DNA of 60,131 bases from Methanobacterium sp. UBA410 (GTDB lineage: Archaea; Methanobacteriota; Methanobacteria; Methanobacteriales; Methanobacteriaceae), in assembly GCA_002498385.1 (NCBI GenBank), contig DAHH01000016.1, positions 214,238 to 274,368 on the forward strand, in the 5' to 3' direction. The translations under genes and the position numbers were made by a program. Shown in pieces: positions 45,580 through 53,326 of the stretch. The notes beneath the pieces are model-generated. The model was not told the DNA's origin and did no database searches. It worked only from the letters and a program-made list of their open reading frames with translations. Positions within the stretch are counted from its first letter, which is position 1, and every line of letters begins with the position of its first letter.

Positions 45580-47127
45580 TTGAATTCAAAGAATAAAACA
45601 ACTTGCATCATGGTTCAGGGAACCTCATCAAACGCAGGTAAAAGTGTAACAACCGCTGCACTCTGCAGAATTTTCTCGAAAAGAGGTTACAGGGTTGCTC
45701 CCTTTAAATCCCAGAACATGTCACTGAACTCCTACACAACAAGTGAAAAAGCAGAAATATCAATAGCACAGGTACTTCAAGCCGAGGCTGCAGGGGTTGA
45801 ACCATCCTACAACATGAATCCAATCCTCCTGAAACCCAAAGAAGACTTTGTATCCCAGGTCATTGTCCATGGAAAACCTGTAGGAGATATGAATTTTTAC
45901 CACTACCAGAACAACTTCCGTAACCAGGCTCTGAAAGCCATCAAAACATCACTTGAAGCCCTGAAAAATGAATATGATATAATCGTGATTGAGGGAGCAG
46001 GATCCCCTGCAGAGATAAACATGCTGGACAAGGACCTTGCAAATATGCAGATAGCCCGCATTGCAGATGCAGAAGTGCTTTTAGTGGCTGATATTGATAG
46101 GGGCGGAGTCTTTGCATCCATTGCAGGAACATTCTCCCTTCTACCTGAAGAGGACAGGAAGCGGATTAAAGGGATAATCATAAACAAGTTCAGGGGAAAT
46201 CTGGACATACTCCTTCCAGGAATACGTAAAATAGAAGAAATCGTGGGCGTGCCTGTTTTGGGGGTTTTACCCTATGATAACAGCCTTAAACTCCCTGAAG
46301 AAGATTCAGCATCACTTTCGGAACATAAATACCGGAAAAATGAGAAACTGACAGTTGGAGTTATGAGGCTTCCTAGAATCTCCAACTTCACAGATATAGA
46401 TCCCCTTGAGTACGAACCAGATGTTGGTATAAAGCTCATTGAACTGGGGGATGAAATAGGGAATGTGAACGCCCTGATCCTGCCGGGTACAAGAAACACC
46501 ATAAGCGATCTTTTAGCCCTTCAAAAAGCAGGTTTTGTTGATGAAATAAAAGAACTGTCAAAGGAAATCCCAATTTTTGGTTTATGCGGAGGATATCAGA
46601 TGCTTCAAACGAAGATCATCGATGAAGCACACAAAGAATCAAAGTACGGCAGCATTGATGGAATTGGACTTTTGGACGCCAAAACACGTTTTGATTCCAC
46701 TGAAAAAGTGGTTACCCAAAGTCAGGGAAAAGTGCTTGGAGGAGGAATCTTTGAAGGTCTTAAAGGAAATAATGTGAAGGGCTATGAATTACATGAGGGC
46801 CTTACCACACTTGGAAATTCAAAGCCCCTTTTTAGAGTTATTGAAGGGTGTGGAAACTGTCCTGGCTCTGGATACGATGGCGCTGTAAATGGATACAGTT
46901 CAGGAACCTATTTCCACGGCATATTTCACAACTTCCAGTTCAGAAGGTTTTTCACAGATTATCTGAGGGCTTCAAACGGTCTTGAAACCCTTGGATTTGT
47001 TAACGACAATTTTGAAGACATGAAACAGTTTTCAATTGATAGACTTGCACAGATCTTCCAGGAAAACGTGGATATGAGCGTTTTAGACAAAATGATGGGA
47101 AACAGTGAATTTAAGGGACGAGATTAA
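45580..47127 (+). CDS. cobQ: Cobyric acid synthase
   Basis: This protein of about 515 residues (CbiP in the anaerobic pathway) amidates four side chains of adenosyl-cobyrinate diamide with glutamine and ATP. The N-terminal DTBS-like ATPase has CIMVQGTSSNAGKSVTTAAL and the KPKEDFVSQVIVHGKPVGDM segment. The C-terminal class I glutamine amidotransferase has the cysteine in FGLCGGYQML and the histidine in SGTYFHGIFHNF. TTG at 45580 has AGGAG seven bases upstream; the frame is open back to GTG 45550 without a ribosome site. It links with cbiC (6.1 kb) in corrinoid synthesis. Confidence 0.95.
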   Translation: MNSKNKTTCIMVQGTSSNAGKSVTTAALCRIFSKRGYRVAPFKSQNMSLNSYTTSEKAEISIAQVLQAEAAGVEPSYNMNPILLKPKEDFVSQVIVHGKPVGDMNFYHYQNNFRNQALKAIKTSLEALKNEYDIIVIEGAGSPAEINMLDKDLANMQIARIADAEVLLVADIDRGGVFASIAGTFSLLPEEDRKRIKGIIINKFRGNLDILLPGIRKIEEIVGVPVLGVLPYDNSLKLPEEDSASLSEHKYRKNEKLTVGVMRLPRISNFTDIDPLEYEPDVGIKLIELGDEIGNVNALILPGTRNTISDLLALQKAGFVDEIKELSKEIPIFGLCGGYQMLQTKIIDEAHKESKYGSIDGIGLLDAKTRFDSTEKVVTQSQGKVLGGGIFEGLKGNNVKGYELHEGLTTLGNSKPLFRVIEGCGNCPGSGYDGAVNGYSSGTYFHGIFHNFQFRRFFTDYLRASNGLETLGFVNDNFEDMKQFSIDRLAQIFQENVDMSVLDKMMGNSEFKGRD

Positions 47128-47286
47128 AAATTTGGTAAAAATTACAAACAAAATAATAGAAAATAATAGAAATCCAAAGTTGATATTATATCTTAAATTA
47201 AATATCTTGATTTTAAAATTAGATAATTATCTTTAAATTTATTAAATTTTATTGTGGAACTCTATCCTGCCTTTTAAGATATAAAT

Positions 47287-47937
47287 TTATTTGGTAAAAA
47301 CGCCAGTAACCTTCTTAACCTTGGGTGTTTTCACAAGTACCAAGATTCTATCTCCTGACTCCAACACCATATCATTTTTAGGGATTTTTAATTCATCATT
47401 CTTGTATACGGCAGTTATTATATAATTATCAGTTGGACTGACATCCTTTACCATTTTCCCCACTGTTTTCTTATTGTTAACAACCAAATCCAGAAGTTCT
47501 GCATTTCCCTTTCCAATTACACTTAGATCTGTTATTTTTGGCCGTGTTATGAGCTTTTCAAGATAACCTGCAGCCGTAAGCTCTGGACTTATAACTGCAT
47601 TTACTCCCGCCTTTTTAAATGCTTCTTCATGGTCGGGATTGCTCACCCGTGCAATTATCTTTGGTACTTTGTAGTCCTTCGCAAGTAAAGAAGCGAGTAA
47701 ATTAGCTCCATCGTTTCCAGTGGCCGCCACAAAAACCTTTGCATCACCGATATTCGCGCCTTCAAGGATTTTGGTGTTTGTTCCATTGCCATGGATGACC
47801 AAAGCATCCAGTTCGCCTGCTGCATTTTCACAGAGAGTTTTATCATTTTCAATTAGAGTTACATCGTGTCCAACAGAAATCAAAGCAGATGCCAGGTTCA
47901 ATCCTACCCTGCCACCACCCATTATTACAGTATACAT
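47287..47937 (-). CDS. trkA: TrkA-type potassium channel/transport regulator
   Basis: This 216-residue cytoplasmic protein has an RCK-N NAD-binding Rossmann domain (YTVIMGGGRVGLNLASALIS ... HGNGTNTKILEGANIGDAKV ... AATGNDGANLLASLLAK). An RCK-C/TrkA-C domain follows from about residue 138 (KKTVGKMVKDVSPTDNYIIT, SGDRILVLVKTP). Such proteins gate Trk/Ktr potassium channels through NAD(H) or ATP. No membrane partner is encoded next to it. AAGGTG precedes the ATG. Confidence 0.94.
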   Translation of the reverse strand: MYTVIMGGGRVGLNLASALISVGHDVTLIENDKTLCENAAGELDALVIHGNGTNTKILEGANIGDAKVFVAATGNDGANLLASLLAKDYKVPKIIARVSNPDHEEAFKKAGVNAVISPELTAAGYLEKLITRPKITDLSVIGKGNAELLDLVVNNKKTVGKMVKDVSPTDNYIITAVYKNDELKIPKNDMVLESGDRILVLVKTPKVKKVTGVFTK

Positions 47938-48631
47938 AGTAACACCTTTTCAACTTAAGATTGCTAATTTAAAACAAAATTAGACAATACTAAGACAATT
48001 AATAGATTTAGTTATAAAATTTTGAATTATAAAATTTTAATTACCGTGTTAATATTGTTCAATTACATAAAATTGGATTAGTAACCACAAAAACGTGTTA
48101 CTGGATAAATTCAAGTTCACGAGAAAGATTCCAGCCATTAATTATCTGTACGGGTTGAATCATTTAAAATTTTATTCAGAATGATTTCATCAGGAATTAT
48201 TCTATTTTCTGGGATTTTCTCTCAATAAAAAGTCAATTACAGGAAAATTATTAACTTACAATCTTGAATTACAAAAATTATTAAGTTAAAATCCAATTAA
48301 TTTGATTAGAACTTTTCATCCTATTAAAAAAAGTCATATATAAATTTTTCTATCCTCATTATCTTAAACAGATTTTAAACCTCTGATAGGACATGGATAA
48401 CTGATTAATCACTTGAAATTTTAAATTAAAACAGTATAATAGTTTAATATTCGAAAATAAAAACAAATAATCCAAATTTTCAAAAAAAAGAGTAAAATAT
48501 TGCAGGCGTATTGAATTTTATCCAGGTTAGGCCTCAATCATATTAACAATAGGCGTAATTTCGATTAATTCGAATCCCACCAGACCTAAAAACTTATATA
48601 CTATAAACCCAAAACCATGATATGCGGTCAC
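47938..48631. other. AT-rich spacer upstream of the tRNA-Gly pair
   Basis: This 694-base region is one of the longest spacers in the window. Apart from the tRNA promoter at its right end and T/A runs, I see only short near-repeats (for example TTATAAAATTTTGAATTATAAAATTTT near 48010-48040). No ORF with a ribosome site and no RNA gene was recognised. Confidence 0.5.
48594..48600 (+). promoter_or_regulatory. TATA box of the tRNA-Gly pair
   Basis: TTATATA lies about 35 bases before the first tRNA, preceded by a purine-rich CCTAAAAA that could be the BRE. Transcription would begin near 48622. Confidence 0.7.
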
Positions 48632-48705
48632 GCGGTGTTAGTCCAGCATGGTTAAGACACTAGCCTGCCACGCTAGTGACCCGGGTTCAAATCCCGGACA
48701 CCGCA
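48632..48705 (+). tRNA. tRNA-Gly (anticodon GCC)
   Basis: This 74-base cloverleaf has acceptor GCGGTGT/ACACCGC, an anticodon arm CTAGC-CTGCCAC-GCTAG with anticodon GCC, a T arm CCGGG-TTCAAAT-CCCGG and discriminator A. No intron and no encoded CCA. The next tRNA gene begins only two bases later, so they are processed from one transcript. Confidence 0.97.
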
Positions 48706-48707
48706 TT

Positions 48708-48783
<76 letters not shown>

Positions 48784-48802
48784 TTTACATTTTAACATGA
48801 CC

Positions 48803-48825
48803 TTTTTTTGCACGAACTTTTTTTT
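48803..48825 (+). terminator. Oligo-T terminator after the tRNA-Gly pair
   Basis: Two T runs (48803-48809 and 48818-48825) follow the tRNA operon by about 20-40 bases, matching the oligo-T termination typical of archaea. Confidence 0.65.
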
Positions 48826-48840
48826 ATCCGATTTTTGCAG

Positions 48841-48915
48841 TCCAACAGTTTTAGATCCAACAGTTTTAGATCCAACAGTTTTAGATCCAACAGTTTTAGA
48901 TCCAACAGTTTTAGA
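48841..48915. repeat. Five tandem copies of a 15-bp unit
   Basis: TCCAACAGTTTTAGA occurs five times head to tail with no mismatch, the highest copy number of any tandem repeat in the window. There are no spacers between copies, so it is not CRISPR. Confidence 0.98.
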
Positions 48916-49086
48916 ATTTATATGGCTAGATCAAGCTTTGTTAAGTATAATGTTAAGTAAAATTATGTATTAAGTATAAATGTATTAAGTATAAATTAGC
49001 GCTGTAATCATCTATTTAGACTAGCAATCATCTTAAATTTTTAATTAACTGCTGTAAAAACAAGAGAAAGAATTAAAAATATGAGA

Positions 49087-49488
49087 TTATAATGGTACCA
49101 AAAGTTCTGCAGCCACCATTCTGCAGATATCTGTTTTGGTAATCACTCCCACAGGTTTTTCATCATCTAAAACTAGAAGCCCTGAAACATCTGCCCTAAG
49201 CATTAAATTTGCAGCGTCTTCTATGTTATCCTCTGCAGATATGGTTATTATATTTTCAGACATTATATCCCCAATTTTTGGGGGCGTGTACTTATTTAAG
49301 GTTGGTCTGAGACTGCCAAAGACACCTATCAAGTCTGAGTAAGATAAAACCCCAATGGGATTTCCATCATCATCTACAACAAAGATTCTTCTTATACCTT
49401 CCTTATACATCTTTTCAAACGCTTCCAGTGGCCTTATATTGAAGTTTACACTTATAACATCCTGATTCATTGCCTCTCTAACTTTCAT
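49087..49488 (-). CDS. Tandem CBS-domain protein
   Basis: This 133-residue protein consists of two CBS domains (a Bateman module): MKVREAMNQDVISVNFNIRP to VLSYSDLIGVFG, and IGDIMSENIITISAEDNIED to PVGVITKTDICRM. Such stand-alone modules bind adenine nucleotides or S-adenosylmethionine and act as sensors or regulators of partner proteins; the partner is unknown. GGGAGTGG supports ATG at 49488. It is divergent from nikR. Confidence 0.92.
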   Translation of the reverse strand: MKVREAMNQDVISVNFNIRPLEAFEKMYKEGIRRIFVVDDDGNPIGVLSYSDLIGVFGSLRPTLNKYTPPKIGDIMSENIITISAEDNIEDAANLMLRADVSGLLVLDDEKPVGVITKTDICRMVAAELLVPL

Positions 49489-49801
49489 GTTACCACTCCC
49501 ACAGATTATACCAAAAGTTTTATTAATCATTAAGGTTTAGATGTAATACTTTATTGGCATACCCCGTACTTAATTGTTTAACCCGTATCCTAAAGTGTTG
49601 TATCCTAAAGTATATTGGCAAAGTTACTTTTAATTTGTGTTGTACATATCAATAGGATATCTTGTTACTCCTGAACAATATGAAGATCAAACTGAAAAAT
49701 ATAAATAAGGATGCGGGTAACAAAGTTTAATACTAAAAAAATATAAAATATTATTAGAATATTACTAAATTCACTTTAGGTATAACTGTATGAAATTAAG
49801 T

Positions 49802-49834
49802 AACAATATTGTTCATGACAAGCAATATTGTTGC
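49802..49834 (+). promoter_or_regulatory. Paired CAATATTG palindromes upstream of nikR
   Basis: AACAATATTGTT (49802-49813) is a perfect palindrome. A second copy of the core, GCAATATTGTTGC (49822-49834), follows with centres 19 bp apart. They lie just upstream of the TATA-like element, where an activator or repressor could bind; assignment to NikR or another regulator is inference. Confidence 0.5.
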
Positions 49835-49865
49835 TTAGGGGTAAGATTTATATTAGTAACTGTTC

Positions 49866-49885
49866 GTATTATGATAATATAATAC
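49866..49885 (+). promoter_or_regulatory. Candidate NikR operator, GTATTA-N8-TAATAC
   Basis: GTATTATGATAATATAATAC is an inverted repeat with half-sites GTATTA and TAATAC. It lies about 20 bp downstream of a TATA-like element and just before the ribosome site, where the transcription start should be. The half-site resembles the GTATGA of the Escherichia coli NikR operator but with a much shorter spacer. Autoregulation is an inference. Confidence 0.5.
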
Positions 49886-49902
49886 ATGGAGGGAAAATTG
49901 TG

Positions 49903-50319
49903 ATGAGAATTAGTATGTCACTACCAAAAAAGCTTTTAAATGAATTTGATGAAGTATTAAAGGATCGAGGATATCAATCCCGATCAAAAGGGATCCGAGA
50001 TGCCCTCAAAGATTATATTGTTAGGTATCAATGGATGAATGAAATGGAAGGTACCAGAATAGGAATTATTGCTGTTATATATGATCACCACTACACAGGG
50101 GTTATGGAAGATCTTACAGATATCCAGCACGATTACAGGGATTACATAAACGCTGTTATGCACGTCCACATGACAGAGAAGTACTGTCTTGAGGTCATAG
50201 TTGTAAAAGGAGACGTGAAATACATCCGCGACTTAACGGAGAAAATAATGAGATTAAAAGGTGTAGAACACGTTAAACTCACAAGTACAGCCAGTGGCGA
50301 AAAAATAGATAGAAGCTAG
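49903..50319 (+). CDS. nikR: Nickel-responsive transcriptional regulator NikR
   Basis: This 138-residue protein has an N-terminal ribbon-helix-helix DNA-binding domain (MRISMSLPKKLLNEFDEVLK ... SKGIRDALKDYI) and a C-terminal ACT-like nickel-binding domain. The nickel ligands are all present at positions matching the E. coli protein: H76, H87 and H89 in NAVMHVHM, and C95 in EKYCLEV. With nickel bound NikR represses nickel uptake and related genes. GGAGGG lies before both the ATG (49903) and the GTG one codon earlier. It heads an apparent unit with the methyltransferase and hycI genes. Confidence 0.95.
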   Translation: MRISMSLPKKLLNEFDEVLKDRGYQSRSKGIRDALKDYIVRYQWMNEMEGTRIGIIAVIYDHHYTGVMEDLTDIQHDYRDYINAVMHVHMTEKYCLEVIVVKGDVKYIRDLTEKIMRLKGVEHVKLTSTASGEKIDRS

Positions 50320-50401
50320 TTATTTTTTACTCAAATAATAAGTTTAAGCCAATAATAAAGGCTTAAGTTAATCTGAAGGTTTTTGATGGGTAAGAAAAGA
50401 T

Positions 50402-51244
50402 TTGGTAATACAAAATAGAAGTTACAGGATTATGAGACAGATTATCAACACGTATCACCACGATCTAACATCAGACCCTGAAAGATTAGCTGGTTTCTAT
50501 GAGGCCATACAAAATAAGGCTAAAGGAACTGTATACGACATAGGTGCTGGCTCTGGAATTCTTTCCATCTGGGCTTCAGCCCATTCAAATTTTGTTTATG
50601 CTGTTGAAATAAATAAAAACGTTGCAAAACGCACGAGATCACGTCTAAAATCCTTTAAAAACATCAAAGTGATCACTGGCGATGCAAGGGATACCCTTTT
50701 TTTAAAGAACGCTGACCTGAAGAGAGCAGATCTTATAATATGTGAAATGTTGGACACTGCCCTCATAGATGAGGAACAGGTCCCTGTTTTAAATTCCGTC
50801 ATGAAATACCTGAAAGAAGACGGAGAAATCATTCCATATGGTGTTATTAACTGTGTCGAACCAGTGCAGACGGCAGTGGAACATATATGTTACGAAGAAC
50901 ATGGTAAACCTGAAACTGAGGTTCTTGGAGATCTTACAGCCTACAGCACCATTAAGTTCAAGGGCAGCCCAACTTCAAAACTGAAACCAATTGAAGAAAA
51001 GTTTGACACAGTTGTTGATCTTAAAATAAACAGCAAAGGGATGATTTCAGGGATGAAAATTACAACTTTTACATTGATAACTCCTGAAATAATCTGCGGT
51101 CCCACTCCAATGTTAAACCCTCCTTTGATTATTCCAACAAACAGTTTAAAGGTTGATTCTGGAGACAATATTAAACTCAAGTTAAGCTACGTTATGGGTG
51201 GTGGATTAGATAGCATTAAAACTTCAATTAAAAAAATTTCTTGA
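50402..51244 (+). CDS. SAM-dependent methyltransferase, PRMT-like
   Basis: This 280-residue protein has a class I methyltransferase fold. Motif I is TVYDIGAGSGILSIWASAHS, the SAM-ribose acidic residue is in VYAVEINKNVA, and VITGDARDT and DLIICEMLDTALIDEEQVPV follow. The ICEML segment resembles the double-E region of protein arginine methyltransferases. A beta-barrel-like C-terminal half also resembles PRMTs. The substrate is unknown. The start is TTG at 50402 or ATG at 50432, neither with a strong ribosome site. Its stop (TGA) overlaps the ATG that begins the hycI region, and it lies between nikR and hycI. Confidence 0.8.
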   Translation: MVIQNRSYRIMRQIINTYHHDLTSDPERLAGFYEAIQNKAKGTVYDIGAGSGILSIWASAHSNFVYAVEINKNVAKRTRSRLKSFKNIKVITGDARDTLFLKNADLKRADLIICEMLDTALIDEEQVPVLNSVMKYLKEDGEIIPYGVINCVEPVQTAVEHICYEEHGKPETEVLGDLTAYSTIKFKGSPTSKLKPIEEKFDTVVDLKINSKGMISGMKITTFTLITPEIICGPTPMLNPPLIIPTNSLKVDSGDNIKLKLSYVMGGGLDSIKTSIKKIS

Positions 51245-51719
51245 TGGCTCAGATTTACCCCACAAAAAAATCGTTTTTTTATGCATAGGAAATGATATGA
51301 GGGGAGACGATGCAATTGGCCCGGTTACAGCAGGAAAATTATCAGAGATATTCAGTGGACGTAGGGATATCACGGTCATCAACGCTGGAACAGTGCCTGA
51401 AAATCACACAGGCGCAATTCGGAGGGAAAATCCATCCCATCTATTTATCATCGATGCTGTGGACATGAAGAAAGAGCCAGGACATCTTAGGCTTGTTAAA
51501 AAAGAGGAAATTGCAGATTATAATATTTCAACCCATGCAATGCCTTTATCATTTCTAATAAAATATCTTGAATCTTCAATAAATGCAAAAATTATTTTAA
51601 TTGGAATTCAACCAAAAGCAATGGACATGGTTCAAAGTATCCGGAAAAAGAACCCAATTTCAAGGGAATCTGAGGAAGGTGTTGAAAAACTTCTGGAAGT
51701 ACTTCAAGACGTGCTTTAA
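51244..51719 (+). CDS. hycI: [NiFe] hydrogenase maturation endopeptidase (HycI family), frameshifted near its start
   Basis: The body is a HycI-type protease that trims the C-terminus of the hydrogenase large subunit after nickel insertion: CIGNDMRGDDAIGP (metal Asp), IIDAVDMKKEPGHLRL (second Asp), YNISTHAMPLSFLIKYLE (His) and ILIGIQPKAMDM. In its own frame there is no ATG, GTG or TTG upstream of the internal ATG 51297, which would cut off the first strand. An ATG at 51244 overlapping the preceding stop reads MAQIYPTKK and meets the body by a -1 shift at A7 (51264-51270). The full product would be about 158 residues. See findings. Confidence 0.8.
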
Positions 51720-51990
51720 GAAATTAAGATCTAGCTTTTTTATATTCCTCTTATGCTTTATACTCCTTTTATAAGATCAGACTTTTTTTTTAGGTACGTA
51801 AATATAAAACATGGATAACACTAGCTGCAACCCAAATAGCACATCAATCATAATATAAATAAAAGGTTGATCTAAAATAGGAAGGAATATCTGAACTGGT
51901 ATCTCATGTTTAGCTTGAATCATGTTGATCTTATGCATCTTAAATTTCCAGTAGTATTCTAGTAATATTTTAAAGATAATCCGTGATAAA

Positions 51991-53169
51991 ATGAAGATAT
52001 TGTTTATAGGAGCCCGACTTTTTGATGACGTTGCATTGTATGCAAGAAAAAAAGGAATAACCACTATTTTAACAGAATCAAATCCTCAAGCAGCCCACCT
52101 CAAACTTGCTGATTCTTACCATGTAGTTTCACGCGGAATGGAAAACCCAAAGGAAATAGCTCTGAAAGAGGATGTTGACGCAGTAGTACCCCTCATGGGC
52201 GTTGATGGGCCCCTACCAGAAATTGCAATGATGAAGGAGGAGCTTGAAAGTGTATACAACCTGCCAGTCATTACATCAGGGGTTAATGCAACCTCAATTT
52301 CAGGAGATAAACTCAAAACAAAGGAATTTTTAACATCAAACGGCATAAAAACTCCTGAATTCAGGAAAATCAGTGAAAACTCGGAAAACATATTAAAAAA
52401 AGAAAACATATTAAAAAATGATTTAAAAGGTAAATTACCTCTTGTTCTGAAAAAAAGTAGAGGCCAGGGTGGATCTGGAGTAAAAATTGTCTCATCTTCT
52501 GGAGATGTTGACAGGTGCCTTGCTGAATGGAACGATGAAAGTGAAATTTTCATTGAGAAATTCATGGAGGGTGTTGAAGTTTCCATAGAAGTTCTAAGGT
52601 ACAACAATGAATCAGTTCCCCTTGTTCCTGTTTACAAAGGAAACACCACCCTTGAAGGTGTCCATCCACTTAAAAAGGTTAAAAAAGCCCCTTTAAACTT
52701 GGAAGGTGTTGATAATCAACAGAACAACCAGATGATAATGGAACTTGCAGATCGAATTGCCCAAAACATGGGTACCGAGGGAACCATGGACATTGACATC
52801 ATATTTGACACTGAAACCAAAGAAAACTATGTCATAGAGATGAACACAAGACCCAGCGGTACAAGATACATCACTGCAGCCTCAACAGGAATAAACCCAA
52901 TCCATGAACTGGTTGACATGGCATCTGGAGAATGGAAAGCTTCAAAGGTTAAAAAAAGCATGAAAAATTTTTCTGCCTTTGAAATACCCGTTGGAAGTTA
53001 CAGAAGTAACAGGAACAATTATAAATTCCGAGATTTTCCAGGAGAAAACTCATGGATCGTTCACGGCCCGGAAAACTATGAAAGAGTAACAATCCGGGGC
53101 AAAACATGTGCAGACGTACTTGAAACTGCCCAGAAGTTGGGTATAAATCTGCATTCTAAGCTGCATTAA
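51991..53169 (+). CDS. ATP-grasp ligase, CarB-like, of the pseudomurein cluster
   Basis: This 392-residue protein has a preATP-grasp domain (MKILFIGARLFDDVALYARK, VDAVVPLMGVDGPLPEIAMM) and an ATP-grasp fold (KLPLVLKKSRGQGGSGVKIV glycine loop; EIFIEKFMEGVEVSIEVLRY; EGTMDIDIIFDTETKENYVI-EMNTRPSGTRY metal site). It resembles one half of carbamoyl phosphate synthetase large subunit, but there is no synthetase partner. Comparative work places a CarB-like protein in the pseudomurein gene cluster, and the next genes support that. A perfect 18-bp in-frame duplication (ENILKK/ENILKN, 52384-52419) lies between the domains. Confidence 0.86.
   Translation: MKILFIGARLFDDVALYARKKGITTILTESNPQAAHLKLADSYHVVSRGMENPKEIALKEDVDAVVPLMGVDGPLPEIAMMKEELESVYNLPVITSGVNATSISGDKLKTKEFLTSNGIKTPEFRKISENSENILKKENILKNDLKGKLPLVLKKSRGQGGSGVKIVSSSGDVDRCLAEWNDESEIFIEKFMEGVEVSIEVLRYNNESVPLVPVYKGNTTLEGVHPLKKVKKAPLNLEGVDNQQNNQMIMELADRIAQNMGTEGTMDIDIIFDTETKENYVIEMNTRPSGTRYITAASTGINPIHELVDMASGEWKASKVKKSMKNFSAFEIPVGSYRSNRNNYKFRDFPGENSWIVHGPENYERVTIRGKTCADVLETAQKLGINLHSKLH
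52384..52419. repeat. In-frame 18-bp tandem duplication within the ATP-grasp gene
   Basis: GAAAACATATTAAAAAAA is followed by GAAAACATATTAAAAAAT, adding six residues (ENILKK then ENILKN) without breaking the frame. Confidence 0.92.
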
Positions 53170-53326
53170 TAAAAAACAGTTACTGCCTTGAACAAGGCTG
53201 GAGTCGATCTTGGTAAACAATTTTCTATGAAATAAATTTTCTATAAAAAAATAGTGGTAAACAATTTTACGGAATAATTTTTATGGAATATCTTAGAGAT
53301 AAAAAAAATAAATGTAAGGTGGTAAT

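Larger units (their letters stand above)
49489..49902. other. Divergent regulatory region between the CBS gene and nikR
   Basis: This spacer of about 410 bases carries the CBS-gene promoter side (with a GTATCCTAAAGT direct repeat near 49585-49611) and the nikR promoter side (palindromes at 49802-49834 and 49866-49885, TATA-like TTTATATTAG near 49848-49857, GGAGGG at 49888-49893). No further gene was recognised. Confidence 0.6.

Noticed and set aside
48841..48915. Possible CRISPR array
   Set aside because: The five 15-bp copies are contiguous without spacers, and no cas gene is present.
51199..51297. Translational fusion of the methyltransferase and HycI by a +1 shift at TCT TGA
   Set aside because: It is possible in principle, but the ATG overlapping the stop plus the A7 heptamer gives a family-like N-terminus without invoking a fusion.
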